Notes: generated by a model from the sequence alone, not told the origin. 64,000 bases of DNA from Trichoderma breve (GCF_028502605.1 NC_079233.1:1550001-1614000), one strand, 5' to 3'. Positions 38,101 to 49,453 are shown, counted from the stretch's first letter. Program-made: numbers and translations.

Positions 38101-38353
38101 CGAGCTAGTCAACTTGGCACCGCAGCCGAATCTGCGGCCACCGCCCGGAGGCACCACGGTGTCGACGATTAAGCTGGATGGAGTGCAGGGAGAGGTCAAG
38201 GTGCAAGTGCGGTCGAACACGGCGCCGCCATTGGCAGACCGCGGCGCCAGCAGCACTGATGAGCTGCTTGAGAAGGCAGCCGAACTTAACCTGGGGCTGA
38301 ATCAGAGCAAGAGCGGTAGTCGAAGCAACATTGAGGAAGACTTTATGGCATAG
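35165..38353 (+). CDS. CTR86: Ataxin-10 / Ctr86-family protein with a large histidine-rich insert
   Basis: Exons 35165-35415, 35479-35873 and 35937-38353 give 1020 aa; both introns are 63 nt. The C-terminal part (about residues 860-945) includes NPFAKERVTICLKWLLDGCEAANNFFREL, the ataxin-10 domain pattern (N-P-F-x-R-E...I-x-N-L-L-x-x-N); flanking sequence is helical, as expected of armadillo-like repeats. Ctr86 of yeast and metazoan ataxin-10 belong here; their biochemical role is poorly known. The unusual part is a segment of about 120 residues (about 423-545) made mostly of His, Asp and Glu with a few Cys (HECHEC, HHHCHHHH), followed by an acidic stretch. It sits in one uninterrupted exon, in frame with conserved sequence on both sides. 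Met3 is an alternative start. Family call good; function inferred. Confidence 0.82.
36557..36925 (+). repeat. CAC/CAT-GAC low-complexity tract coding for a His/Asp-rich domain
   Basis: An impure tandem array of CATGAC, CACGAC, CATCAC and CACGAA codon pairs encodes (H-D)n, (H-E)n and H-runs. CAC and CAT are mixed, which argues that the amino-acid pattern, not just a pure microsatellite, is kept. The opposite strand is open over the same stretch only because CAT/CAC read as Met/Val in reverse. Confidence 0.9.
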
Positions 38354-39054
38354 TCAAGAGATGGCCTACCTTGATATGTGCTATGATCGTAGTTTACCGG
38401 CATTGACAAAGTGGGATTATTCATGGAAGCATTATTGTGTTTTGTTTTGTTTTTAACTCATAGCGATGGATCAAAAGTATTTCATGTACAGTATCAGTAA
38501 GGACAAATTGAATAGAAATTCCTTGCAGTAAATATGGCACGGTGAATGGGAAACATAGTTTTTGTCTATTTTCTTTCATTTTTGCCTTGTTATACAGGAT
38601 AGGCTATACATATGTATTGTGGTATGTAAACAACGCCGTATAAAATAGCTAAATCTAATGAGACAACCAAAAACATAACCAACGTAGATGAAGTCGTCCA
38701 AGACAGATAGCCAAGGTACTGGGTGCGTAGATGGATGTATGAAGTGAGTTTGGAATACAGGGTCAAGCAGTGGGAGTAGAGTAGGAGTTTGCGGCCTTTT
38801 TTTGGTGTCTTCCTCTTTCTTTTCGAACCAGCCCTTTTTCCGCCGTTGCCTGTGTGCGCCGAGCAAATATTAGCCATGGTAATCGAATGAGTCCCTATGA
38901 TTTGTTTTTTGTTTTAGGGGAGAATTCCCGCCCTTTGTCGTTCCTGTTCGTGATATTCTTAGATTCCTTGTTTGTCTCTTTCCCATATTTTTTTTCCCTT
39001 CTCTTTTCTTTTTTCAGATTAATTCAAGATCCCCTCGTATCTTTGTTCTTTGCT
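38354..39054. other. Convergent 3' flanks
   Basis: The ataxin-10-like gene and RIB3 end here head-on, 0.7 kb apart. The stretch is T-rich with TTTTGTTTT-type runs near 38440 that may be 3'-end signals. No gene seen. Confidence 0.5.
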
Positions 39055-39855
39055 TCAATTTGGTCCGTTGGCTGCGAGCTTGCCCTCCGTCTTCTCAACA
39101 TAGGCTACCAGGTCCGCAATAGTGCAGACCTTGAGGCCCCATTTCCGGGCAAAGTCGATGCAGGCCTCGCCGCGAAGCATACCGGGCTCATTGCGAACAG
39201 CCTGGCCAGGAACCTCCTCTCCATCATCGACAATCTCGCAGATGACGCCCGCCTCAGCCTTGCCAGCAAGGCGGCAGAACTCGGTAGCAGCCTCGGTATG
39301 GCCATTACGGGCGCGGATTCCGCCAGGCGCAGCGCGCAGCGGCAGGACATGTCCTGGACGACGCAGGCTGGCGGCGGTCGAGGCGGGATCGGCCAGCACG
39401 CGGCACACAAGGGCGCGGTCGTGGGCGCTGATGCCGGTGGTGACGGAGGGGTCGGCGGCATCGACGGAGATTGTGTAGGCGGTGCCGCGCGGGTCCTGGG
39501 AGTGCTGGACCATGGGCGGTAGGTCGAGGGCATCGGCGCGGGCGTGGGTGATGGGGGCGCAGATGAGGCCGGAGGAGTGGCGGACCATCCAGGCCATTTG
39601 CTCTGTGGTGACGGAGTCGGCGGCGATGATGAGGTCGGCCTCGTTTTCGCGGGAGGGATCGTCAAGGACGACGAGGAACTCGCCTCTACCTGCGGGGAAA
39701 GGGTTAGTCAATTGCCCAGCCAGAGCGGAAATACGAGAGAAAGAGAGATGTCAAGAAAGGGTGAGAAAAGCTGAAAAGGGCGAAAACATACGGAAGGCCT
39801 CGATAGAGTCGGGGATGGAGTCGAATTGACTCTGATCTATGGTGGAGGAAGGCAT
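39055..39855 (-). CDS. RIB3: 3,4-dihydroxy-2-butanone-4-phosphate synthase (riboflavin biosynthesis)
   Basis: Exons 39855-39792 and 39689-39055 with a 102-nt intron give 232 aa. The exon junction falls in EAFRRGEFLVVLDD. Catalytic and metal-binding motifs are present: D-D-P-S-R-E-N-E-A-D-L, RHSSGLICAPI, GISAHDRALV, LRRPGHVLPLRA and RNGHTEAATEFCRLAG, with Glu late in AGVICEIVDD. The enzyme turns ribulose-5-phosphate into formate and the four-carbon riboflavin precursor; it normally acts as a cytosolic homodimer. No GTP cyclohydrolase II domain is fused, as in other fungi. It is divergent from COQ3. Confidence 0.96.
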
Positions 39856-41481
39856 GTCGCTGGGCTGTTTGTGCTTGCGCTTCGATTTTGGGTATTATTG
39901 CACTGCTCTCAATGAAGCAGCTTTGTATTCGATTTGAATTGAATTGATCGCTTATCCGAGAAGAAAGAGAGACGGAAATGTCGAAAAGTAAAAAAAGAGC
40001 TGATGGTTGGAATATGACGATGCGCAAGAACTTGGGGAAAGTCACCCGGTGACTTTTGTTCGATGGACTTCCACGGGCCTAGGGTCGCTTTGGGCGGGCC
40101 AGAATTCCGAGTACCCTGGAATTTATGGACTGGATCTCGGGCCGGCACTTGCGGCGCCGAGCTGAGAAACTGCGAGAGGTAGTTGGAGGGGAAAATAGCG
40201 GCTGGTTTTGGCGTTGGGGGATTTCGAGTGACCCGAGTTTGTTGCGGCAAAGCCGAGACGATGGAGGGGCTGAAAATGCCGAAGCGTGTGTCTCTCAAGG
40301 GCGTGGCACGGAGATGGTTCGCGAAGTTGTGGGTGAAAGAGTATCCGAGGCTTGTTTGGTTTTTGGATTGGATCGACGTCGCTTTTTGCTTTTTGCTTCT
40401 GTTTCTTGCTTTCGTGCTTGTTTCTCGATTTTGGTTTCGTTTCTTGTTTTCAGCAACAGGGTATCATGGGAAGAGATGAGATGAGAAAGATCAAGGCCAA
40501 TGCCGTCCACAACAGTAAAGAGAGGTATTGCTAGCGACAACAGAACATCACATGGGAAAACGAAACTCTTTCATCTAGATGGGCGCTCCGGCCAGAATAT
40601 AAACAAACGCCCAGGTTATTAGTTATTGCTCGGACCAGGCAAAAAAGACCTGCGACCTCGGTGCGCCGGTTCCGCTAACGTTGTGCCGGTCTTATGATGA
40701 TGGCATCAGGACTAATCCACATGCTTCGACCAGATGCTTGTCAGCTTTTCCCGCTCGTACTGTAAGTGCAGAGTAATGATGTGTAAGCCGAGGCGTGGAG
40801 AGCGCTAGGGCGGTTTTGCGGCGTTTTAGCAGCAAAGACGCCTATTGAGGGATTCACATGTTGGAATTTGATTACAAAGAAGCCAAGAGGTTTATGTCGA
40901 TTGCTGGGGTAGAGTTGTGGCCAGCTGCAGAGAGAAATACAACTAGGTTCTAATTGATTGATATTGGCAATATGATGACGGATCTACCGTCAAAATAGAG
41001 AGCCAAACAAGTCCCAATTGTTACTACACCACGATACATCTACTCATAGAAATCTCTCCAGAACAACAAAAAGATCAATGCCTCCAACTCATCTGATCAT
41101 GTTTCTCTAAATGGCTATCCATTCATATTACCGCAATACCATGTTCCACCACAACATTCGTAGCAACAGCCAGCAATAGCCAACCGCGCGGGTATAATGC
41201 CCGATTTTTCTCGCTGCGGCCAGCCCCCACAAAGTCCCGCGGCACGCCGGGGGGCTGCCCCTCCAAGTCTGGAAGATTTGCAGAATTGGGGGAGATTCGG
41301 AGTTGGACCTCCAGCTCTTTGTTTGTCAGCCGGACCCTTTGTGCATGCCCAGGGCATTCCCGCCCGTTGCAGCGTTGACATCACACATCTCCGTATCCTC
41401 CGAGCCTCCGAGCTCCTTGCGTGTTTCTTCCTCATCCCTTGTCCTTTGGTGCCCTCGTCCGCTTCCGCTCGCTCACCTCAG
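39856..41481. other. Divergent promoter region of RIB3 and COQ3
   Basis: A 1.6-kb stretch with T-rich and mixed sequence. Short plus-strand frames at 40125-40484 and 40183-40479 overlap each other and show no family; the latter has a hydrophobic stretch but no further support. A plus-strand frame in phase with COQ3 reaches back to 41197 but its extra 95 residues are Pro/Arg-rich and unlike the family. Confidence 0.45.
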
Positions 41482-42357
41482 ATGGCCGCGCCGACCCGAG
41501 CTGTGGCCGGTGTGGCAAGCGGCCTGTCCCGGCTGGTGTCTCGTTCTCGTCCACGGCTGCCAATTGCCTCTATCTCTGTTTCTACTCCAGCGAAGACGGC
41601 GGCTGCATCATCGCGATGGCACTCGGGCTTCTCGTCGGTCAACCCCAATGAGGTCTCACACTTCAATGCCCTCGCCGCTGAGTGGTGGGAGCCTCACGGA
41701 TCGTCGCGCCTGCTACACCTCATGAATCCCCTGCGCCACGACTTCATCCGCTCCTGTCGCGAGTCCTCCGACGACCTCAATTCCATCACGTACCTCGACA
41801 TTGGCTGCGGCGGTGGCATCTTTGCTGAGAGCGCCGCCCGCCTAGCCACCACCAAGCACGTCACCGCCATCGATCCCACGCCGTCCGTCCTCAACGTCGC
41901 AAAAGCACATGCCCGCAAGGACCCTTCGCTGGCGGGGAAGCTATCCTACCTACAATCTTCGGTCGAGCAGCTTGAGGTCCCTGCCGAGGGCCAGGGCTAC
42001 GATATCGTGACTCTCTTCGAAGTCATTGAGCACATTGACGACCCGGGGGCGTTTCTAGAGCGCGTGCGCCCGCTCGTGAAACCTGGCGGGTGGCTCATCA
42101 TGAGCACCATTGCGCGGACGTGGGTCAGCTGGTTGACGACGAACTTGATTGCCGAGGACATCCTGCGCATTGTGCCGCCGGGGACGCACGACTGGAACAA
42201 ATACATCAATGAGGGTGAACTGAGGGGGTATCTTGCCGGCAAGGGCTGGGACAGCGCAAAAGTAATGGGCGTTGTCTATGTCCCTGGGTTTGGATGGAGG
42301 GAGGTCAAGGGCAGCGAAAAGGTGGGCAACTATTTCTTTGCTGTGCGCAAGGCATAG
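41482..42357 (+). CDS. COQ3: Ubiquinone biosynthesis O-methyltransferase, mitochondrial
   Basis: An uninterrupted frame of 291 aa from the ATG at 41482. The first 40 residues are rich in Arg, Ala and Ser (RLVSRSRPRLPIASISVS) without acids, a typical mitochondrial presequence. The mature part carries EVSHFNALAAEWWEPHGSSRLLHLMNPLR, SAM motif I LDIGCGGGIFAES, motif II YDIVTLFEVIEHIDDP, post-motif PLVKPGGWLIMST and HDWNKYINEGEL, diagnostic for COQ3/UbiG. The enzyme performs both O-methylations of the coenzyme Q ring at the matrix face of the inner membrane. I preferred this ATG over the in-frame start at 41197 because it places the presequence at the N-terminus. Confidence 0.95.
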   Translation: MAAPTRAVAGVASGLSRLVSRSRPRLPIASISVSTPAKTAAASSRWHSGFSSVNPNEVSHFNALAAEWWEPHGSSRLLHLMNPLRHDFIRSCRESSDDLNSITYLDIGCGGGIFAESAARLATTKHVTAIDPTPSVLNVAKAHARKDPSLAGKLSYLQSSVEQLEVPAEGQGYDIVTLFEVIEHIDDPGAFLERVRPLVKPGGWLIMSTIARTWVSWLTTNLIAEDILRIVPPGTHDWNKYINEGELRGYLAGKGWDSAKVMGVVYVPGFGWREVKGSEKVGNYFFAVRKA

Positions 42358-42696
42358 AGAGGGGGGGAACAAAAATTGGTGAGAGTTATCACGGGCGGAG
42401 CATCACAGGCTACCTGCTTGTAAAAATAACACATGTGTATCAATATGGCTTTGGGAGATTTGATACCCCTTTGATATCTTACGAAATTCACGATGGGACA
42501 CGGACGGCGCAAAAGCCACTGTACGATAGTTGATAGAAAGGGGAATAACCTCATTGCGTTAGAGAGAGGTCTGAAAAATAGTAAGAAGCTTTCTCAGCCA
42601 TGTAGCTTCAAATTTTTTTATTTCTTGCTGGGTATCACTTTGTATAATATCTCATTCCTACCAACTGGAGCCATCTGATGGTCACCACTAGGTCTT
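42358..42696. other. Convergent 3' flanks of COQ3 and NSE2
   Basis: A 0.34-kb AT-rich stretch between two stop codons. No gene seen. Confidence 0.5.
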
Positions 42697-43975
42697 TCAT
42701 CTCGCCTCTCTCTTCAGGCCTCTTGTACCGCCTCCTCTTGCTTGTTTCTCTGTCTCGAAAACAAGAGATTCATTTGCATCGTCTTCGTCTTCGTCTTCGT
42801 CATCTATATCGCGACGGTTTTGCTCTGCTTGCTTCCAACGTTGGATTCTTCGCTTCATCGCCTCGTCCAAGTAAAACTCATGGTCAAACCGGGCTCGAGA
42901 GAACATCTTCCTTCAATGTTAGCGCAGTTTCAAAGAGAGAGGGTAATGGATAATGAAAGCTCACCTGAGAACAGCCCGTCTGGGGGCATTGGTGCTCTCC
43001 CCGGGGCGTCAGGTAGTCCAAAATGGCAGCCTTTTCAAAAGTATGCGGGCACTTGCGACTTCTGTATGGCTCCGTCATTGGAAGGAGGGTCAAGGGGCAG
43101 TTTATGCTAATCGTTTCCCGCTGGACAGCTATGTCGTCGTCGTCATCGTCTCGGGTGCCATTCTGCCCATCACGGCTGGGGGTTGTCATATCCGGTTCGC
43201 CATTGGACAGGAACCATCGTGAGGCATCTGGCAAGGGAGGGCCATCTTCACCTGCAGCAGCTTCGTGCCACAGCTTCTTGAAGCCGGCATAGTCATTGTT
43301 GAGAGCGTACCGCTGCTGGACGTCAAGGTTCGTGTATTCGGCCCTCTTCTTGGCGCGGAGCTCACGAAACGTATCGAGGATGCTAGTCACTGGCCCCTCT
43401 TCGTCTTCATCTTGCCTCTCAGCAGCGTCTTCCTCATCACTGGTAGCTCCGTTGGCCTGTCGTCGTCGGCTTTGGGCAGCAGCTGCGCCTCTTGTCTGAG
43501 CTATTGTGTTTGTTGTGGCGGTCGTGCTGAGCTCCTCCAGGACAATAGCTCCGTCCTCCAGCTCGGCTCTTCGATCAATGGTATCTCTGAGGGCACGCTC
43601 GGATTCTCGTGTCAGTCTCTCCACCTCTTTTTCGAATTCGGGAATCTCCTCTTCCAGTCGCTCCTCTTCGGCCGTCTTGGCTGTGCCCTTCTCCTCTCGA
43701 CGCTCACGGACTGCAGCCAGTCGATCCTGGCCTCTGCGTAGGCGCTCGTTCAGATCGCTTACGCTAAGGCCAAGATTACGGATGGAGTCCTTCAGCTGGC
43801 TCTCATAAGGTGCAGCGCCGCGGTTGTTCGAAAGCTCGATCAATTCTTGCCGGGCGGTATCGGATAGAGGGAAAGACAGAGGCTCGTAATCGGGGAGAGC
43901 TGTAACTGTGGTGGTAGAGGTGCTGGTCGATGAGGCAGCAGCACGGCCACCGCGATTGAAAAGACGACGCGACAT
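42697..43975 (-). CDS. NSE2: E3 SUMO-protein ligase of the SMC5/6 complex (MIZ/SP-RING)
   Basis: Exons 43975-42965 and 42906-42697 give 406 aa; the intron is 58 nt. The SP-RING lies at about residues 291-335: INCPLTLLPMTEPYRSRKC, C-P-H-T-F, then CPQTGC. Cys293, Cys309, His311, Cys330 and Cys335 fit the MIZ pattern for one zinc ion. Upstream, about residues 80-150 are heptad-like and charged, matching the coiled coil by which NSE2/MMS21 docks on the SMC5 arm. The second exon supplies FDHEFYLDEAMKRRIQRWKQ, which extends the SP-RING, and then an acidic tail. It sumoylates SMC5/6 and other repair proteins in the nucleus. The identity is firm. Confidence 0.93.
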
Positions 43976-46239
43976 GGTACGGGAGATGAAAAGTTGACAG
44001 TATCTTAGATGTCGGCTATCATAAGAGCATCTTCGTGAGGATTGATTGGCAGATTTGTGCTTGTAGATCTATCCAATGGTGGGGGTTTGAAGACGCGATT
44101 CACAGACGCGATTCGCAGCGAATGCACTTAATTACCTTACCTAAGCTGCCTAGCACTCAAACAGGTGCTCCTGCTTCGGCAACTTTGACGAAGATCATTT
44201 CTTGCTAGAATGTTCATATCAAGATGCTAGGAGTTTATGCGCCCGATTTCTATCATTATTCATGACAATGAAAATTCCAATTTTTCGTCAAGAGGCAAAC
44301 ATGAAAGCGTGGAGATGTTACGTCCAAAAGCTGAACTGTCTAAGTACTACAAGTACGCAGAGCAGCCAGGGGTCAGCAGCTTCCCCATGATAAAACGCCG
44401 CCGGCCACACACTCTCTATCCTATACTTAGGTAGTCGCCTTTGACTTACCACTTCGTGAACACTCTTCTTGACTGACCCAATCTCTACTAAGCAGTCATT
44501 AGCTCTGCGGATTCGCAAACGATGCCTAGCTGGGACACGGCGCCTCCCGATCCCCTTGTAGATTACTTGGGGCATCGGCGTCAAGTACGGTACCTATGAT
44601 GCTGCATGGAGTATTGCTAGGACCGATGGGCTTTGACAAGGCATGCAGTAGCAGGTCACCGTAATGAATGTGCAGCTGAGCACAAGATGCTGCGGGCCTG
44701 GGGACGCCGGACTACTGTGGCAATCCAGCCTCACCAGACACCGGCCATGTGCATTTGTCTGTCCGCCACGGCGCCAACTCGACACTCTCCTGCCAGTCAG
44801 ACCCCTGCAAGCCGAACACAAGACACTTGAGAACGGAGCAGCAATCTGCACTTGCGGTATCTTGAGCCTGTCTGTCTTGGCCAGGTACTTGGATCCCGGT
44901 GCTACAACTGCAATTTCAAACCCGCTCATTGAGGCCTGATGCAGCCACCGCTGCAAGGAGCCTGCGGAATTCAATGAATCCTTCAGCCTCACATGTCACT
45001 CCATGCGGAATGCCTCTCACCGAGCGTCCATCCTCGCCGTTAGTGTGCAGCTTGGCTTCAGGGTTGCTGCATCTTTGGTCTCAGCTCGTGGTCTCCCTTG
45101 CCAGATGTTGGAGGCGATCAGCAAATGATTTGATATTCAATTCCTACCAGGTACAAGGCAGCTACGAGTATTGTACTATTGCTAGATACTGAGGGTCACA
45201 AGCTAATACCACATGTACGGTGAACGGCGTTCTTGATCCATGGCAGCTGGACGAATCTCAACTGCGGACCAACATACGATTACTGAAGCAAATCGCAAGC
45301 ATTGAACGCCGCATTCCTGCGCCCGCATTGAAAACAGACGCATACTGAGAGCCTAGAACTGGAGACTTGCAGACGAAAGCTACATAAAGCGTCATGACAA
45401 CAGGGAACTTACCGCCCTAAAGCGATCCCCGCCCATTGGCAAACATCGTGTGGCATTGACCAGCATCAGAGGCTGGGATTTCGGATCGTCTTTCATCAAA
45501 GGGCAGCCATTCGCCCGATCGCCATATTGACCCAAGCTACCGCCATCGGACCAATCAACTAGCTTCTCCCGGCCGTCTGCAGCCATCGGGAGCTCCACGA
45601 AGTTTGATGGCTTGCGCTTGGACGCTAACAAATTCAAGCGCGCGATCCCCAGTGCAGATGATAGTGCGCTAACATGGACTGGTCAAGCCGCTCTCGATGG
45701 TGGCCAAAGCCTCCCGCATCTACGATCTGAGATCGGTACTCTGTATCGATGATTTCCAGTTTTGTAGAGGCTGCCCCTGCACATGTCTGCAGGCTCCCCA
45801 GCGCCCACCGGCTGTTAGCCTTTTGCCAACTCAGTTGCGCCATGACTGCGTCAGGATCAAACTTGGCCCCCCCTGGTCTGTCAAAGTTGAAAGCCCTACC
45901 CAGTTAGCAGCAAGGAGCAAACTGGAGCGAGTGGTATCAAGCTTCGGATGGAGCCTCCCAATTATCCCGGGTGGCCGTCTTGTCTTGTGCTCTTTTCCCA
46001 TTCCGCAAAATATCTTACCTCCTATCCACTTGGTTTACTCGTATATCTTATCCCTTAACTTAAAATGGTCCTTCAATGGCACTGCTATTTAGTAGCTCCT
46101 CCCCCGACTCTGTACAGTCCAGCATCTCTTTCATCCTCAGTAGCTTTCTCGATATCCAAGCCTTAGCCGTATTTCAGAAGTTGGCACAATCCTTGCGATT
46201 CTTCCTACGCCACTTAGCGGGCGTCAACGTCAACAACAA
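43976..46239. other. Upstream regions of NSE2 and the LOV photoreceptor gene
   Basis: No convincing gene in these 2.3 kb; frames such as 45697-46092 lack any family. Several GATC/CGAT-containing elements (for example CGATCCCC near 45422 and 45645, CGATCGCC near 45517, GATCTGAGATCGG near 45724, ATCGATGAT near 45746) lie upstream of the photoreceptor, where White-Collar-type light-responsive elements would be expected. Confidence 0.4.
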
Positions 46240-47014
46240 ATGCAAGGGGCACCAATCATGGTGTCTTCAGGGTCTTCCGGATTGCCATTACAGCTGAATC
46301 CATGGGAAGACCAGGCCCTCAACGTACGTTCTCGCCTCTTTACCGGGGGGTTAGCCGTGTGACCAGCACCGATATTAACTCTTTATGCAACCAGTACGAG
46401 TTTCCAACCCAGTCTGCTACTCATGCAGGAAACGACAGCACTCCTGTTCCGGCTTGGATACAGCTTCAAGACCCAATCATATATCCCGGAATCTATTCCG
46501 CTAGCGGCATTGATGTGATGGGTGTACTGGTAAGAAGCACTTCTCGTATACTGCTCCTTCGTACCGGGGCCAAGCGTTGGGAAGTCTCTTCTAACTGGCT
46601 CATGACTAGTTGCGAGTAATGTCTCGACCAAATCCTTGCATTGATATCGGGCCTCTCGACTGCTCTGTGTCGCTCACATTATGCGATCTCAGCCAACCCA
46701 ATGCGCCCATCGTCTACGCCTCCCCTGGCTTCTACGAACTGACTGGCTATTCTCCCCAAGAGACTATGGGTAGAAACTGTCGGTTTCTGCAATACCCCCC
46801 TCATGTGCAGCCGCCGGCCAGATCCAGTCCTTCAGACATTCATGAGCCCGTTACAATGATGCGGCATGCCATCCGGACCAATCAAGAAGTTCGGGTCCAG
46901 GTTCTCAACTATAAGAAAAACGGCACAGCCTTTACCAATGTCGTCACTATATTACCCTTGTGGGCTGATAATACTGGGCATCATTATGCCGTGGGGTTCC
47001 AGGCTGAATTATAG
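46240..47014 (+). CDS. vvd: LOV-domain blue-light photoreceptor (VIVID/ENVOY family)
   Basis: Exons 46240-46323, 46395-46529 and 46610-47014 give 207 aa; introns are 71 and 80 nt and all junctions are in phase 0. The N-cap contains QLNPWEDQ (the NPWE motif of VIVID) and GIYSASGIDVMGVL. The LOV core reads VMSRPNPCIDIGPLD, then PIVYASPGFYELTGYSPQE, the signature GRNCRFLQ with the adduct-forming Cys at about residue 130, RVQVLNYKKNGTAF and VGFQAEL at the end. The protein is a stand-alone FAD-binding LOV domain that damps White-Collar-driven light responses. A second in-frame ATG at 46258 has better start context (201 aa). Other Cys at about 83, 91 and 98 lie near the flavin pocket or dimer face, as in VIVID/ENVOY. 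Confidence 0.95.
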
Positions 47015-47672
47015 AGACTTGGCACTCGCGCTAAGACGACTCTCTCAGTTCCAGCAACAGGTTCCCATTACGCTTTCGTGTATTAGGAGCGATCTGGTTC
47101 TACGACGTCACTTTTTTCTCCTTTTTTTCCTTTCTTTTGGGAATCCTTTTGTTTAAGTGTTTAATCAAAGCCAGCATATAGCGATGCTCTGGAGCGCTTG
47201 AGCTTCGATCACGAACAATACAGTACAGACAGAAACATATCTATCAATTGGTGTTGGGAGATATACGAGAAGTACCATTTGGTTGATTTCACATGGCTTC
47301 ACGCCGACGAGATAGACTTTTGGCTTTTATGGTGGTTTCACGACGGGTTCGGGGCGTAAACGACTATGATATAGTTTGCTTATTTGATTTATTTTGAGAG
47401 AATCTGCTATTTTCTTCACGGGAGTTTTAGCTGGGCAGTATGATCTTTGGGGGTGGCAAAAGAGACAAGGCTTATGAATAGTACACGTAGGGATTATCAG
47501 GAAATATTGGTCATGATACACGAAGACATTCAGAAGTATATTTAGTATCAGACACTCATATAGTTATATAAATAATAGTACGGCCAAAAGCACCAAAAAC
47601 ACACAGCATTCACTCTTATCTATGAAAACTCTCATCACCTCCGTGTGCATCATGTCAAACATCCACAGGCAT
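47015..47672. other. Convergent 3' flanks
   Basis: A 0.66-kb AT-rich stretch between the photoreceptor stop and the glycosylase stop. No gene seen. Confidence 0.5.
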
Positions 47673-49110
47673 CTACCTCCTCAAGCGACTAGACCGGCGG
47701 CGGCCTGAGTCTTCCTCCACCACTTCCTTTTTAACAGAAGTCTCCGATTTGTTCGCCGCCGTCGCTCCCTTGCCCCGTCTCTTCTTAGCAGGTGGGCCAG
47801 CATCATCAGCTTCTTCAGGCTCTTCCTTGACTACCGCCGCCTGTTTTCGTGATCTCTTAGGGTTCTTTTCTTCGGCCACTTCATCATCTTCTTCTTCCTT
47901 CGGCTCGCTCTTCGCTGCTTTGCCCTTTGCGGGCTTGCTCTTCCCTGATTCGCTCTTCACGGGCTCTGTCTTTGCGCTGGCAACAACAGCGCCGGTCTTC
48001 TTCTGCACGCCTGGTGCGTAGCAGCTAGTCCGCCCGCCGACAGTGATGAAGGCGAGCTTTTCTCCGTTGGGGAGCTTTGTCGCTGCATCTTTGTCGCCCT
48101 TGCCCCAGCGGTAGTTGAAGAGCCAGTGATCAGGGAATTCATCCGAGTCGCCCAGTTTGTCCACGGCTGTTTGGCAGACATAACGGATGGACTCGTGCAG
48201 CTTTGCGATTTCCTTGTCATCAAAGGTATCAGAATATTGCTCCGGGTGAAGTTTGGCTTGGTAGAGAGTCTCGTCGGCGACCCAGTTTCCGATGCCACTG
48301 ATCATGGCTTGGTCTAGCAGTAGGGCCTTGATGGGGACGTGCCGGGACTTCATCTTGCCGCGCAGATATTCCTCTGTGAAGATGTCCTTGTCGACAACGG
48401 GATCAGGCCCATTCTCTACAAGGGGAGAATGTTTCCGAATGGATTCGCCAGGGCAGTTGACAAGACGCACGCGTCCGAATCTCCGGGCATCGGTGAATGC
48501 GACTTCGACGGGCTCTTTATCATCTGTGCTGAGGTGGAACTTCCAAAACTTGGGGGGCCATTGAGCAATGTCGCTCTCCTTCATTTTCTTGTAGTAGTTT
48601 GTATAAGCCGTCTTCTCGCCGTTTATGTGTACCCAGCCTGTATGCTAGACATGAGTGGTGTGAACTGAGGAGAATTGCCTGTATGAGTAGCTTACCCGTC
48701 ATGCCAAAATGCATTACCAGATGCGGTGGCTTGTCTAACGTTATCCTTTCTCAAGCGTTAACAAAAGTTCATAAAGCAGTTATTATGACAGTTTTATTTC
48801 ATCATACCAAAAATATTTTCCTTGAGAGCCCGCGGAGACAACCTGGTGCCGTTAGACATGGCACGAAATCTCAAGCTTGTGACAAGTTGGTCATACCGTT
48901 CTACCTTTCAGAGCCTCTTCGACCTCTTTTCCACTGGTTCCGACCTTGCCAAATACGCTGCTATCATCTATGGCCGCAGCATTGGCGATGGTCTTCCCCA
49001 CCAGCCTCTTGCGGAGGTAGTGTACAATACGGGCAACTACAAGGATGTTAATTATACAGTACTTTGGGCTTCTAGAGGGAAAGATACATTCCTTCAGCTA
49101 TCTCAGGCAT
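47673..49110 (-). CDS. Formamidopyrimidine-DNA glycosylase (Fpg/MutM family) with basic tail; first intron donor is GA
   Basis: Exons 49110-49092, 49036-48897, 48842-48808, 48745-48696 and 48637-47673 give 402 aa. The start MPEIAEVARIVHYL supplies the catalytic N-terminal Pro and Glu left after Met removal. Further motifs: GKVGTSGKEVEEAL, GSQGKYFWITLDKPPHLVMHFGMTGWVHI across two introns, FTDARRFGRVRL, LLLDQAMISGIGNWVADE (the helix-two-turn-helix) and FNYRWGKG. The last 110 residues are a Lys/Glu-rich, KKRR-containing tail, a likely nuclear signal. As in plants and other fungi there is no C-terminal zinc finger. It excises oxidised bases with AP-lyase activity. Frame is kept only if intron 1 (49037-49091) begins with GAATGT where GTATGT is expected; introns 2-4 are canonical. 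The gene diverges from a snoRNA host gene. Confidence 0.88.
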
Positions 49111-49453
49111 GTTGATGAATGTCGCTTGCTAAGATCAAAATGAGATGTGAGAAAAGACGCTTAAAAATCGTTTTTCACTCTGCTTCATACAATTGGAGCA
49201 ACACCTTGTGAAATCACGTCGTCAGCTACGCCTTGATCACTCTCTGAACGCGAGGCAACGCGAAATCACGTGCGTGCTTACAGAAGCAAAAATCTTAGTC
49301 GGCCCACAACCCCACCTGTAAAAGCTATGAAAACATTTTGCCGAAGCTTTTTTTCTTTTTTTCTTTCCACCATTCGCCATGTGCAGAATTTTGCCATGGC
49401 AAAAGCTCAATGTAAGTTTGTGTGCTGCTTTTGCTTGTTTGCCCTCAGTCCTC

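Noticed and set aside
39105..39665. 186-codon minus-strand frame within RIB3
   Set aside because: Alternative-frame shadow of the RIB3 exon, Pro/Ser-rich.
40125..40484. 119-codon plus-strand frame between RIB3 and COQ3
   Set aside because: Promoter area, no family, competing frame over the same bases.
41197..41481. 95-residue N-terminal extension of COQ3
   Set aside because: Pro/Arg-rich and unlike the family; it would bury the mitochondrial presequence.
48822..49115. 97-codon plus-strand frame (begins MRARGDNLVPLDM)
   Set aside because: Antisense shadow of exons 1-3 of the DNA glycosylase gene.
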